From: UCB3 sp964415605
GTDB taxonomy: Bacteria; Chloroflexota; Anaerolineae; Epilineales; Epilineaceae
Direction: 5' to 3'
Assembly: GCA_964415605.1 (NCBI GenBank)
Contig: CAYQBA010000048.1
Coordinates: 1 to 26,640 of the forward strand
DNA length: 26,640 nt
This document shows, piece by piece, positions 14,924 through 22,191 of this stretch (the first letter of the stretch is position 1; every line of letters begins with the position of its first letter). The translations under genes were made by a program, and so were the position numbers. A model generated the notes under the pieces. That model was not told the DNA's origin. It was given only the letters and a program-made list of their open reading frames with translations, and did not search any database.

Positions 14924-16243
14924 TCAGCCCGGGACCTCGACCACCAGCCGCGCCACCCGCAGCCCGTCCATGGCCTCCACCCGCAGCCGGGCCCCGTCCC
15001 CCTCGACGCAGTCGCCGACGACGGGGATCCGGTCGAGACGCCCCAGGACATAGCCGGCGATGGTGTCGTAGTGCTCGTCGCGCAGCTCGAGGCCGAGCGC
15101 CGCGTTGACCTCGTCGATGAGCGCCAGCCCGTCGACCGACCACGTCCCGTCCGGCAGCGGCTGGATTTCGAGCATCGAAGGGTCGAACGGGTCGCTGACC
15201 TCGCCCACGATCTCCTCGAGCAGGTCCTCGAGCGTCACCAGCCCGGCGGTGCCGCCGTACTCGTCCATCACGATCGCGATGTGCTGGCGGTGCATGCGGA
15301 ACTGGTGAAGCAGCGCCGTCACCGTGACGGCTTGCGGGATGAAGAGCACGTCGCGCGCCAGGTCGCCGACGCGCCGGCTGGCCGCCTCGGGCTGCGGCAG
15401 GAGCTTGACGAGGTCCTTGACGTGCACGACGCCGACGATCTCGTCCAGGGTGTCGCGGTACGCCGGGAACTTCGTGAAGTTGGTCGCCGTCGCGATCTCG
15501 ACGAGCTCGGACAGCGGCGCGTCGGCGTCGATGGCCGTGATCTCGGTCCGTGGCACCATGACCTGGCCGACCTGCAAGGCCTCGAGGTCGAAGATCGCGT
15601 GGAGCATCTCGTGCTCGGGCGACTGGATCACCCCGCCCTCCTCGGACTCGTCGAGGATCCGCTTGATCTCCTCGACGCTGTAGAGCGCGGAGTGCTCGCC
15701 GACCATCTGGAGCCCGACCAGCCGCAGCACGTGGCGCGTCGCCCAGTCCAGGGCGTCGATGAACCACTTGAAGGCCGCGGCGAACCAGCGCATCGGGCGG
15801 GCGCCGAGCAGGGCGAAGCGCTCGGGGTCGTGCAGCGCGGCGACCTTGGGCACCTGCTCGCCGAGGACGACGTGCAGGCTCGTGACGACGATAAGCGCGA
15901 TGACCAGCGGCAGGGCCTCGACGATCGCCGATAGCCCTCGCCAGCGCGCCGGGAGGTCGCCGGCGTGGAAGTACGGGGCGAGCAGGGCTTCGAAGGTGTT
16001 CTCGCCGACCGCGCCGAGGGCAAGGCTGACGATGGTGATGCCGAGCTGCGCAGCCGCGATCAGGCGGTCGCGGGCGGCGGGGCGCTCGAGCCAGGCCTGC
16101 ACGATCCGGGCGGCGGCGTCGCCGTCCTCGGCCAAGCGCTCGATCCGCGCGCGGCGCGCGGCGACGGCCGCGAACTCCACGCTGACGAAGAAGCCGTTCA
16201 GCGCGACGAGGACGAGGATCAGCGTGACGTTGCCGAGGAGCAT
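14924..16243 (-). CDS. CNNM/DUF21 and CBS-domain membrane protein (HlyC/CorC family)
   Basis: About 439 residues. An N-terminal DUF21/CNNM membrane domain (to ~190; MLLGNVTLILVLVALNGFFV, then VSLALGAVGENTFE and VVLGEQVPKVAAL) is followed by a tandem CBS pair (about 210-330; QVMVPRTEITAID, then IVGVVHVKDLVKLL and IAIVMDEYGGTAGLVTLEDL). A CorC_HlyC transporter-associated domain (about 345-435; GLALIDEVNAALGLEL, YDTIAGYVLGRL) ends it. Members are linked to Mg/Co export or resistance, with the CBS pair binding adenine nucleotides. The old label hemolysin is not supported as a function. The start is uncertain. ATG 16288 overlaps a likely extended -10 box, so ATG 16243 is preferred, although neither has a good ribosome site. 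It is a single-gene unit, divergent from the LysM gene. Confidence 0.9.
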   Translation of the reverse strand: MLLGNVTLILVLVALNGFFVSVEFAAVAARRARIERLAEDGDAAARIVQAWLERPAARDRLIAAAQLGITIVSLALGAVGENTFEALLAPYFHAGDLPARWRGLSAIVEALPLVIALIVVTSLHVVLGEQVPKVAALHDPERFALLGARPMRWFAAAFKWFIDALDWATRHVLRLVGLQMVGEHSALYSVEEIKRILDESEEGGVIQSPEHEMLHAIFDLEALQVGQVMVPRTEITAIDADAPLSELVEIATATNFTKFPAYRDTLDEIVGVVHVKDLVKLLPQPEAASRRVGDLARDVLFIPQAVTVTALLHQFRMHRQHIAIVMDEYGGTAGLVTLEDLLEEIVGEVSDPFDPSMLEIQPLPDGTWSVDGLALIDEVNAALGLELRDEHYDTIAGYVLGRLDRIPVVGDCVEGDGARLRVEAMDGLRVARLVVEVPG

Positions 16244-16286
16244 CGATGGAGGCGTGCCAGCCCGGCCGGGCGGGGGCACCGTCCCC

Positions 16287-16316
16287 ATGCTAGCACAGGC
16301 GCGCCGATGGCGACAA
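16287..16316 (-). promoter_or_regulatory. Promoter for the CNNM/CBS gene
   Basis: On the minus strand TTGTCG (16316-16311), 18 bp, TAGCAT (16292-16287), with a TGC just before the -10 (extended -10). The transcript would start near 16280 and leave about 37 nt before ATG 16243. The -10 overlaps ATG 16288, which argues against that codon being used. Confidence 0.5.
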
Positions 16317-16357
16317 CGGTCGATGGCGGGCGGCCGGACCCGTTGGCTGCGGGCCGC

Positions 16358-16385
16358 TTGTCCGCCGCCCCCGCGCGGATATAAT
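16358..16385 (+). promoter_or_regulatory. Sigma-70-type promoter of the LysM gene
   Basis: TTGTCC (16358-16363), 16 bp, then a perfect TATAAT (16380-16385). The start point would be near 16392, where a 7-bp hairpin (CGCCGCC / GGCGGCG, 16392-16398 and 16406-16412) begins, so the mRNA would open with a stem-loop. The remaining leader to 16525 holds only the GAGGAG ribosome site. Confidence 0.8.
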
Positions 16386-16525
16386 GGCTCGCGCCGCCGG
16401 TGGTCGGCGGCGATCCCTCGGTCCAGCCGAGGAGGTCGGGCACCCGTGTCCGGCCGTCACTCTTCCGGCGGAGCCCGGCCCCGCGCGGCGGGCGGGCCTC
16501 CGACAGGCACATGCGAGGAGCGAGA

Positions 16526-17533
16526 ATGCTGAAGAGAACACAGCTGCTGCTGGGCGCGGCCACCCTGCTCGGCGCGATGTCGGCGGCCGGCGCTGGGACG
16601 CGGCCGGCCATGGCGGCGCCCGGCGCGAGCGAGTGCGCCGGCAACCTGCTGCAGAACGCGGACTTCGAGGGCGGCTCGCGCAAGACCGAGGGCGAGGGCA
16701 CCAGCCTGTCGTCGGCGGTGGCCAACGGGTGGGTGCCGTGGTTCGTCCGCGGCAACGCCACCATCAACCGCGAGCCCGAGTTCAAGGTCGAGCAGGTGCG
16801 GATCGGCGGCGACCCGATGCGGGTGCGCTCGGGCGGGCAGTCCCAGAAGTTCTTCACGACCTGGGGCACGCACACCGCGGGCATGTACCAGCGGGTCAAC
16901 GTCCGCTCGGGCGCGGTGGTCACGTTCGCCATCCACGGCATGGCGTACTCCGGCGAGGCCGACGGGTGGAACCCCGACCGCAAGACGTTCGAGTCGGACC
17001 CGAACAAGCCCGGCAACTACCGGATGTGGGTGGGCATCGACCCGACCGGCGCGGTGCCGGCCTGCATGGGCTGCCCGCCGCCGGAGAGCGTGGTATGGGC
17101 CGAGCCGACGATGACGACGGACCAGTGGGTGCGGATGGCCGTGGCCGCGGCGGCCCGGGGCGGCACCGTGACGGTGTACGCCAAGGGCGCGCCGGAGTGG
17201 TCGGTCAAGCACAACGACTCGTTCTGGGAGGACGCGTGCCTGACGTACGGCGGCACGCCCAACCAGGTCGTGGCGGCGGCCCCCGCGTCGCCGGCAGCCC
17301 CCGCGGTCGCGGCGGCGCCGCCGGCGACGACGGGCGCGACCGCCGTCACGGGCACGATGGCCACGGCGCGCCCGGCCATCACCGGCAAGACGTACGTCAT
17401 CCAGCGCGGCGACACGCTGAGCGGCATCTCGGTGCGCAGCGGGGTGTCGGTGACCGAGCTGGCCAAGGCCAACAGCATCGCCAACCCCAGCCGGATCAAC
17501 ACCGGCGTGACGTTGACGATCCCGGGGCGGTAG
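16526..17533 (+). CDS. Secreted protein with an N-terminal beta-type domain and a C-terminal LysM
   Basis: A 335-residue protein starting at ATG 16526 behind GAGGAG. The signal peptide MLKRTQLLLGAATLLGAMSA has a likely cleavage after AMA (near residue 31). Residues ~35-235 begin NLLQNADFEGG and contain many aromatic residues (WVPWFVRGNATINREPEF, QKFFTTWGTHTAGMYQRVNV, ADGWNPDRKTFESDP). The NxDFEGG opening and overall pattern resemble a carbohydrate-binding or jelly-roll domain, with four cysteines. An Ala/Pro/Thr linker (about 245-285) leads to one LysM motif (289-335; TYVIQRGDTLSGISVRSGVS...PGR), which binds peptidoglycan or related N-acetylglucosamine polymers. It is probably exported and wall-attached. 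No catalytic residues are evident, so a binding or structural role is inferred. It is transcribed alone, with a strong promoter before it and a strong terminator after it. Confidence 0.88.
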   Translation: MLKRTQLLLGAATLLGAMSAAGAGTRPAMAAPGASECAGNLLQNADFEGGSRKTEGEGTSLSSAVANGWVPWFVRGNATINREPEFKVEQVRIGGDPMRVRSGGQSQKFFTTWGTHTAGMYQRVNVRSGAVVTFAIHGMAYSGEADGWNPDRKTFESDPNKPGNYRMWVGIDPTGAVPACMGCPPPESVVWAEPTMTTDQWVRMAVAAAARGGTVTVYAKGAPEWSVKHNDSFWEDACLTYGGTPNQVVAAAPASPAAPAVAAAPPATTGATAVTGTMATARPAITGKTYVIQRGDTLSGISVRSGVSVTELAKANSIANPSRINTGVTLTIPGR

Positions 17534-17559
17534 CGGGCAACGGCGCCGCGCGCCGGGCG

Positions 17560-17732
17560 TCGCTGCGGTAGGTCTTCGACCGATCAGGGGTGGGGGGGGG
17601 GGGGGGGGGCCCCGCGCCCCCCCCCCGGGGGGGGGCGGGGGGGGGTGGGGGGGTGGCCCCCCCGGGGGGGACCGGGTGGGGCGCGGGGCNNNNNNNNNNT
17701 CGCTGCGGTAGGTCTTCGACCGATCAGGGGTG
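17560..17732 (+). repeat. 33-bp direct repeat flanking scaffold gap 2, with G/C junk between
   Basis: The 33 bases at 17560-17592 recur exactly at 17700-17732. Between them lie 97 bases of nearly pure G/C homopolymers (17593-17689) and ten N (17690-17699). This is best explained as two contig ends that overlap by at least 33 bp and were joined without merging. The left contig runs into artefactual G calls at the base where the strong hairpin of the right copy begins. Removing 17593-17732 should give the true sequence. It is not a biological repeat. Confidence 0.85.
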
Positions 17733-17770
17733 CGAGGGGCGGGTGTCCGCCCCTCGCACCCCTTGTGTTT
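17727..17770 (+). terminator. Terminator of the LysM gene: perfect 16-bp hairpin
   Basis: GGGGTGCGAGGGGCGG (17727-17742) pairs perfectly with CCGCCCCTCGCACCCC (17747-17762) around a GTGT loop, followed by TTGTGTTT. The T tail is on the plus side, so it serves the LysM gene. The convergent HD-domain gene ends 22 bp further right and might also be blocked by the stem, though without T residues on that strand. Confidence 0.9.
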
Positions 17771-17791
17771 GGGTACGGGGCTTGATCGGGG

Positions 17792-19255
17792 TCATCCCCC
17801 AGGGCGGTACACGTTGACGGCCTCGGGCAGCAGGCGCGCGACGATCGCAGCGATGCGCGTCAGGAGGGCGGGATCGTCGGTCCCCGCCAGAACGTAGAGC
17901 TTCCACAGGTCGCGATACGCGCGCTCGAGGTCGGCCAGGCGCGGGATGCGCGCGCCATGGTCCGACATCGGGCGGATGGCGTCGTCGCCGGGGAACCGGA
18001 TGTGCGTCGCCGCCTCCTTGAGCTGCATCTTGCGCGCCGGGCAGTACAGGATGACCAGCGGCGGGTCGTGCCCCTCGTCGCGCAGCGCCTGGCGGACGGC
18101 GGCCTCGAAGGCCGTCCGGTCGGCCAGGCGGCCGGGGGCGAAGAACCGTGCGATGAGCTCGTCCTGCACCGCCCGATTGGCGTAGAGCGGGAACACGCAC
18201 GCGCGCTTGAGCAGGCGGCGGGACCGGTAGCGGGCGATGAGGTCGCGATGGCGCGCCGCGGCCTCCGCCGACAGCGGCTCGTGCCGGCGCAGCAGCGGCC
18301 ACAGCGATTCGTCGGTCTGGCGGAAGAGCGACGGGGGGTCCAGGCCGCCGTGGAGCAGGGCGGTGGCCACGACGTGCTCCACCATGGCGCCCGCCGCGAC
18401 CTTGGCGTGGTGGTAGTACACCCGCTCGCTGAAGAAGTAGCGCGCGTCGAGCACGCGCACCAGCTCGCTCAGGATGTCCTCGCGCACCAGCCCGCGCTTG
18501 GCCACGTCGACGAACAGGTGGCCGGTGTGGCGCTCGACCTTGAAGAGGTCCACGACGCGGTCGTCGTAGCGCAGGTTCAGGCCCGTGAAGTACGCGTCGC
18601 GCGCCAGGTAGTCCAGGATGTCCGCGCAGATCGTGTCCGAGAGGATCGCGCGCCAGTGCCGCGGCACCCGCGGCAGGCGGGGGCGGTCGGGGGCGCCGAG
18701 CGGCGCGCCGGGGCGCTCGGGGTCGGCCAGGCCGAGCTGGCCGGTGGCGGCCGGCAGGTCGGCCGGCGGGGGCGGGTCGTCGGAGATCAGCGTGGCGAGC
18801 ACCTCGAGCCGGATGCCCATGTCCTCCAGCACCCGGCCCACGCCGGTGTCGGGCGCCAGCATCTCGAAGTAGCGGTCCGGGCTGTCGTGGCGTGCCAGGA
18901 GCCCGCTCTGGTCCTCGATGCTGTGGCCGTAGGGGATGTGCGTGACGTCGTGGACCAGCGCGGCGGCCCGCAGGATGCGCGCCTCGTCGTCGGCCACGCC
19001 GATCAGCGCGCTGGGCGCGGCGGCCCGGTTGCGGTTGACGGCGTCGACCAGGCGCCCCGTGACGTGCAGCGTGCCCAGCGAGTGCTCGAAGCGCGTGTGC
19101 TGGGCGCCCGGATAGACGAGGTAGGCGGTGCCGAGCTGGCGCACCCCGCGCAGGCGCTGCATCTCGGGCGTGTCGAGGATCCGGACCTCCTCGGCCGTGA
19201 GCTGGATGTCGCCGTGGACGGGATCGCGCACGATGGTGCGCGTCTTGAGGCTCAC
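17792..19255 (-). CDS. HD-domain phosphohydrolase (dGTPase/YdhJ-like)
   Basis: A 487-residue cytoplasmic metal-dependent phosphohydrolase. The N-terminus is typical of the COG1078 type (IVRDPVHGDIQLT, then TPEMQRLRGVRQLGTAYLVYPG). Metal ligands are visible as His53/His58 in QHTRFEHSLG, the HD pair 102-103 in ALVHDVTHIPYGHS, and His106/His111. The catalytic domain contains an unusually Pro-rich insertion (about 155-200; DDPPPPADLPAATG to PDRPRLPRVPRH). The C-terminal half (RRLLKRACVFPLY) is a helical region of unclear role. Related enzymes hydrolyse dGTP or other nucleotides, but the substrate here cannot be told. The GTG start at 19255 has GAGG 6 nt upstream and follows the HIT gene by 12 bp, so the two form an operon. 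Confidence 0.88.
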   Translation of the reverse strand: MSLKTRTIVRDPVHGDIQLTAEEVRILDTPEMQRLRGVRQLGTAYLVYPGAQHTRFEHSLGTLHVTGRLVDAVNRNRAAAPSALIGVADDEARILRAAALVHDVTHIPYGHSIEDQSGLLARHDSPDRYFEMLAPDTGVGRVLEDMGIRLEVLATLISDDPPPPADLPAATGQLGLADPERPGAPLGAPDRPRLPRVPRHWRAILSDTICADILDYLARDAYFTGLNLRYDDRVVDLFKVERHTGHLFVDVAKRGLVREDILSELVRVLDARYFFSERVYYHHAKVAAGAMVEHVVATALLHGGLDPPSLFRQTDESLWPLLRRHEPLSAEAAARHRDLIARYRSRRLLKRACVFPLYANRAVQDELIARFFAPGRLADRTAFEAAVRQALRDEGHDPPLVILYCPARKMQLKEAATHIRFPGDDAIRPMSDHGARIPRLADLERAYRDLWKLYVLAGTDDPALLTRIAAIVARLLPEAVNVYRPGG

Positions 19256-19267
19256 GCCGGGCCTCGC

Positions 19268-19615
19268 TCAGCGCCGCTGGAGCATCGGGCCGAGCGGCCG
19301 GCCGCCGACGAGGTGCAGGTGCAGGTGCGGCACTTCCTGGCCGCCGTCGTGGTTGCAGTTGATGATCATCCGGTAGCCGCGCTCGGCGATCCCCTCGCGC
19401 CGCGCGACGTCGGCCGCGACGCGCAGCATGCGCCCGGCCACGGCCTCGTGGTCCGCCGTGATGTCGTCGGCCGTGGTCACGACGGCATTGGGCACGACCA
19501 GGATGTGCACCGGCGCCAGCGGGTGGATGTCGCGGAACGCGGTCACGAGCTCGTCCTGGTAGACGATGTCGGCGGGCAGCTCGCCGCGCGCGATCCGGGC
19601 GAAGATGGTGGTCAT
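19268..19615 (-). CDS. HIT-family nucleotide hydrolase (HINT-like)
   Basis: A 115-residue protein starting at ATG 19615 with GGAGG upstream. It begins TTIFARIARGELPADIVYQD, the usual HINT opening, and carries HPLAPVHILVVP and the C-terminal triad VPHLHLHLVGGR (H-x-H-x-H), whose central His is the nucleophile. HINT-type enzymes hydrolyse adenosine phosphoramidates and aminoacyl-adenylates. The length fits a single HIT domain. It is the first gene of a two-gene unit with the HD phosphohydrolase and is divergent from mrp, with its own promoter at 19655-19684. Confidence 0.95.
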   Translation of the reverse strand: MTTIFARIARGELPADIVYQDELVTAFRDIHPLAPVHILVVPNAVVTTADDITADHEAVAGRMLRVAADVARREGIAERGYRMIINCNHDGGQEVPHLHLHLVGGRPLGPMLQRR

Positions 19616-19654
19616 GGAGCCTCCAAGGGCGATCGACGACGGCGCGTCGGCCGG

Positions 19655-19684
19655 ATTGTACCAGGACGATGCGGCGCGTGTCAC
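19655..19684 (-). promoter_or_regulatory. Promoter of the HIT-HD operon
   Basis: On the minus strand GTGACA (19684-19679), 18 bp, TACAAT (19660-19655), with TGG just before the -10 (extended -10). The expected leader is about 33 nt to ATG 19615. Confidence 0.7.
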
Positions 19685-19741
19685 CTGCGCACGCGGCGGG
19701 AGGCGGGCGGTCGAGTCCGGCGCGGACGGGCCGCCGTCGGA

Positions 19742-19771
19742 TTGCCCCAACCTCCGGCCGGCGGCTACAAT
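19742..19771 (+). promoter_or_regulatory. Promoter of the mrp unit
   Basis: TTGCCC (19742-19747), 18 bp, TACAAT (19766-19771), giving a leader of about 70 nt to ATG 19849. It is divergent from the HIT promoter. Both lie in the 233-bp spacer 19616-19848, where nothing else was seen except an AAGGGAAGGAA ribosome region before mrp. Confidence 0.65.
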
Positions 19772-19848
19772 CGTGGCGATCCACGTGGCCGGCCGGGCCG
19801 CCGGCCGCCGCGTGGCGACGCCACCGCTGACAAGGGAAGGAACCGACC

Positions 19849-20979
19849 ATGCTTGGCTTCGGCAAGACCGCGACGCCCGTGACCGAGGCGGACGTCATCC
19901 GCGCCCTCTCGACGGTCAACGACCCCGAGATCCACCGCGACCTCGTCAGCCTCGGCATGGTCCGCGACATCGCCATCGACGGCGGGCACGTGACGTTCAC
20001 GGTCGTGCTGACCACCCCGGCCTGCCCGCTGCGCAACCAGATCGAAGAGGATTGCCGGCGCGCCGTCGGCGCCATCCCGGGGGTCGAGGCCATCACCGTC
20101 GGCTGGGACGCCCAGGTGCCGCGCGACAACCGCCTGACCAGCCGCGTCGACATCGGCGTGCGCAACGCCGTGGCGGTGGGCAGCGGCAAGGGCGGGGTCG
20201 GCAAGAGCACCGTCGCGGTCAACCTGGCGGTGGCGCTGGCGCGCACCGGGGCCAGCGTGGGGCTCATGGACGCCGACGTGTACGGGCCGAACGTGCCGAT
20301 CATGATGGGCGTCACCGGCGCCAAGCCGTTCTCCCGCGACGGCAAGAAGATCGAGCCCATCGAGGCGCACGGCGTCAAGATGATCTCCATCGGGTTCCTC
20401 GTCGACCCCAAGCAGCCGATCGTCTGGCGCGGCCCGATGCTCCACGGCGCCATCCGGCAGTTCCTCGGCGACGTCAACTGGGGCGACCTCGACTACCTCA
20501 TCATCGACATGCCGCCCGGCACCGGCGACGTCCAGCTGACGCTGACCCAGGCGCTCCCGCTGACCGGTGCCGTCATCGTGACGACCCCGCAGGCCGTCAG
20601 CATGGCGGACGTCGTCAAGAGCATCGCGATGTTCCAGCTCGAGCAGATCGACGTCCCGGTCCTGGGCGTGGTCGAGAACATGAGCGGCTTCGTCGCCCCC
20701 GACACCGGCAAGGTGTACGACATCTTCGGCAAGGGCGGCGGCCAGGTCGTGGCCGAGCAGATGGGCGTCCCGTTCCTCGGCGACGTCCCGATCGACCCCG
20801 CCGTGCGCGCCTGCGGCGACGGCGGCACGCCGATCGTCGCCGCCGATCCCGACGCCCCGGCGGCGCAGGCCTTCGCGGCCATCGCCCGGAAGCTCGCCGC
20901 GGGCATCAGCGTGCTCAACGTCAGCCGGCCGCGCGAGCGGGTGTTCCAGTCAGACCCGGACCTGGCGATCATGGGATGA
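19849..20979 (+). CDS. mrp: Mrp/ApbC-type P-loop ATPase (Fe-S carrier family) lacking the CxxC pair
   Basis: A 376-residue protein. Residues ~12-95 are a MIP18/DUF59 domain (VNDPEIHRDLVSLGMV, TTPACPLRNQIEEDC). The Mrp ATPase follows, with the deviant Walker A GSGKGGVGKS (111-120), DADVYGPNVPIMMG (141-154), PIVWRGPMLHGAIRQFL and DMPPGTGD (220-227). Family members bind and deliver 4Fe-4S clusters through a C-terminal CPxC. Here that place reads ENMSGFVAPDTGKVYDIFGK, with Ala283 and Thr286 where the two cysteines usually stand. Cys59 and Cys69 in the DUF59 domain remain. ATG 19849 follows AAGGGAAGGAA. The stop overlaps the next ATG (ATGA), coupling it to a molybdoenzyme gene. The fold is certain; the cluster-carrier role is less so. 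Confidence 0.93.
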   Translation: MLGFGKTATPVTEADVIRALSTVNDPEIHRDLVSLGMVRDIAIDGGHVTFTVVLTTPACPLRNQIEEDCRRAVGAIPGVEAITVGWDAQVPRDNRLTSRVDIGVRNAVAVGSGKGGVGKSTVAVNLAVALARTGASVGLMDADVYGPNVPIMMGVTGAKPFSRDGKKIEPIEAHGVKMISIGFLVDPKQPIVWRGPMLHGAIRQFLGDVNWGDLDYLIIDMPPGTGDVQLTLTQALPLTGAVIVTTPQAVSMADVVKSIAMFQLEQIDVPVLGVVENMSGFVAPDTGKVYDIFGKGGGQVVAEQMGVPFLGDVPIDPAVRACGDGGTPIVAADPDAPAAQAFAAIARKLAAGISVLNVSRPRERVFQSDPDLAIMG

Positions 20980-22094
20980 GCCTCTCCCGCCGCCGGCTGC
21001 TCGGCCTGGCCGCGCTGGCGTCCGCCGGCTCGGCGGGCGGCTGCCGCGGCGTGATCCTCGACGACGCCGCCGACATCGAGGGCCTGGCCGACCGCGAGCT
21101 CGCCGCGGACCTCGCCGCCCAGGCCACGGCCGTCGCCCGCCGCCGCGGCATCGTCGTCCCGACGCCCGGCCCCCGGGCACGCGATTTCGGCATCGACACC
21201 GACATCGCCCTCACCCCCGCCGACGCGTTTTATGTCATGAAGTACGGCACCGTCCCGGCCGTCGACGCCGATGCGTTCCGCCTGCGAATCGACGGCGCGG
21301 TCGCGCGGCCGGTCGACCTCACGCTGGACGACCTCCGCGCCCTGCCGGCGGTCACGCTGATGCGCACCCTCGAGTGCATCAGCAACCCCGCCGGCGGGAC
21401 CCTCATCGGCAACGCGGTGTGGGGCGGCGTGCCGTTCGCCGACGTGTTGCGCCTGGCGGCGCCGGACCCGGGCGCCGCCGAGCTCAAGCTGACGAGCGCC
21501 GACGGCTACCACACCGGCGTCCCCGTCAGCCTGGCCACGGATCCGCGCGCCTACCTCGCCCTGACGATGAACGGCGCGCCGCTCACGGCCGAGCACGGCT
21601 TCCCGGCGCGGTGCCTGTTCCCCGGCCGCTACGGCCAGAAGCAGCCGAAATGGCTGACGGGGATCACCGTCCAGCGCGCACGCCACGCCGGCCACTGGGA
21701 GAGCCAGGGGTGGTCGGAGACCGCGGAGATCCGGATCAACGCGCGGATGGACGCGCCGCGCGACCACGCCACCGTCCGCGCCCCGGTCACGCTGCGCGGC
21801 GTCGCGTTCAGCGACCTGTCGGGCGTCGCGGCGGTCGAGCTCGTCATCGGCAACCGCACCGTCGGCCCGGCCGCGCTCCGGCGCGCCCCCGAGCCGTACC
21901 GCGACCTGACGTGGACCGAGTGGGAGTGGGTGTGGCGCGATCCGCCGCCCGGCAACCACGTCGTGCTCGTGCGCGCCGCCGACGGCGCCGGGCGGCGCCA
22001 GCACCGGGCGCGCGAGCACGTCCTGGGCGGGACGTTCCCGGACGGCACGAGCGAGATGCACAGGGTACGCCTGTTCGTCCCGGCGGCCACGTAG
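20976..22094 (+). CDS. Exported sulfite-oxidase-like molybdopterin oxidoreductase
   Basis: A 372-residue protein whose ATG overlaps the mrp stop by 4 bp. The N-terminus has a twin-arginine-type signal (MSLSRRRLLGLAALASAGSA) that ends near GGC, so it may be a Tat-exported lipoprotein (Cys23). The oxidoreductase molybdopterin domain follows. It includes YGTVPAVDADAFRLRIDGAV, LTLDDLRALPAVTLMRTLEC and ISNPAGG, with Cys134 as the expected molybdenum ligand, and FPARCLFPGRYGQKQPKWLT. The last ~90 residues form an Ig-like Mo-co dimerisation-type domain (VRAPVTLRGVAFSDLSGVAAVE). The family includes sulfite oxidase and MsrP/YedY; the substrate here is unknown. No heme or membrane partner gene is adjacent. 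Confidence 0.92.
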   Translation: MSLSRRRLLGLAALASAGSAGGCRGVILDDAADIEGLADRELAADLAAQATAVARRRGIVVPTPGPRARDFGIDTDIALTPADAFYVMKYGTVPAVDADAFRLRIDGAVARPVDLTLDDLRALPAVTLMRTLECISNPAGGTLIGNAVWGGVPFADVLRLAAPDPGAAELKLTSADGYHTGVPVSLATDPRAYLALTMNGAPLTAEHGFPARCLFPGRYGQKQPKWLTGITVQRARHAGHWESQGWSETAEIRINARMDAPRDHATVRAPVTLRGVAFSDLSGVAAVELVIGNRTVGPAALRRAPEPYRDLTWTEWEWVWRDPPPGNHVVLVRAADGAGRRQHRAREHVLGGTFPDGTSEMHRVRLFVPAAT

Positions 22095-22191
22095 GCGGGG
22101 CGCCCTGGACCGCGAGCAGCGACCGGCAGGCGGCTGCGGCGCGCCCCGCGCGGCGATCGCCCCTGGACGGTGGCGGCGGCGCGCCTGGCCG

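Noticed and set aside
17593..17689. G-rich regulatory tract after the LysM gene
   Set aside because: The flanking 33-bp duplication shows it is an artefact at an unmerged contig overlap.
19566..20975. Long in-frame extension upstream of the molybdoenzyme
   Set aside because: It runs through mrp in another frame and is Arg/Pro-rich noise. The Tat signal and the ATGA overlap fix the start at 20976.
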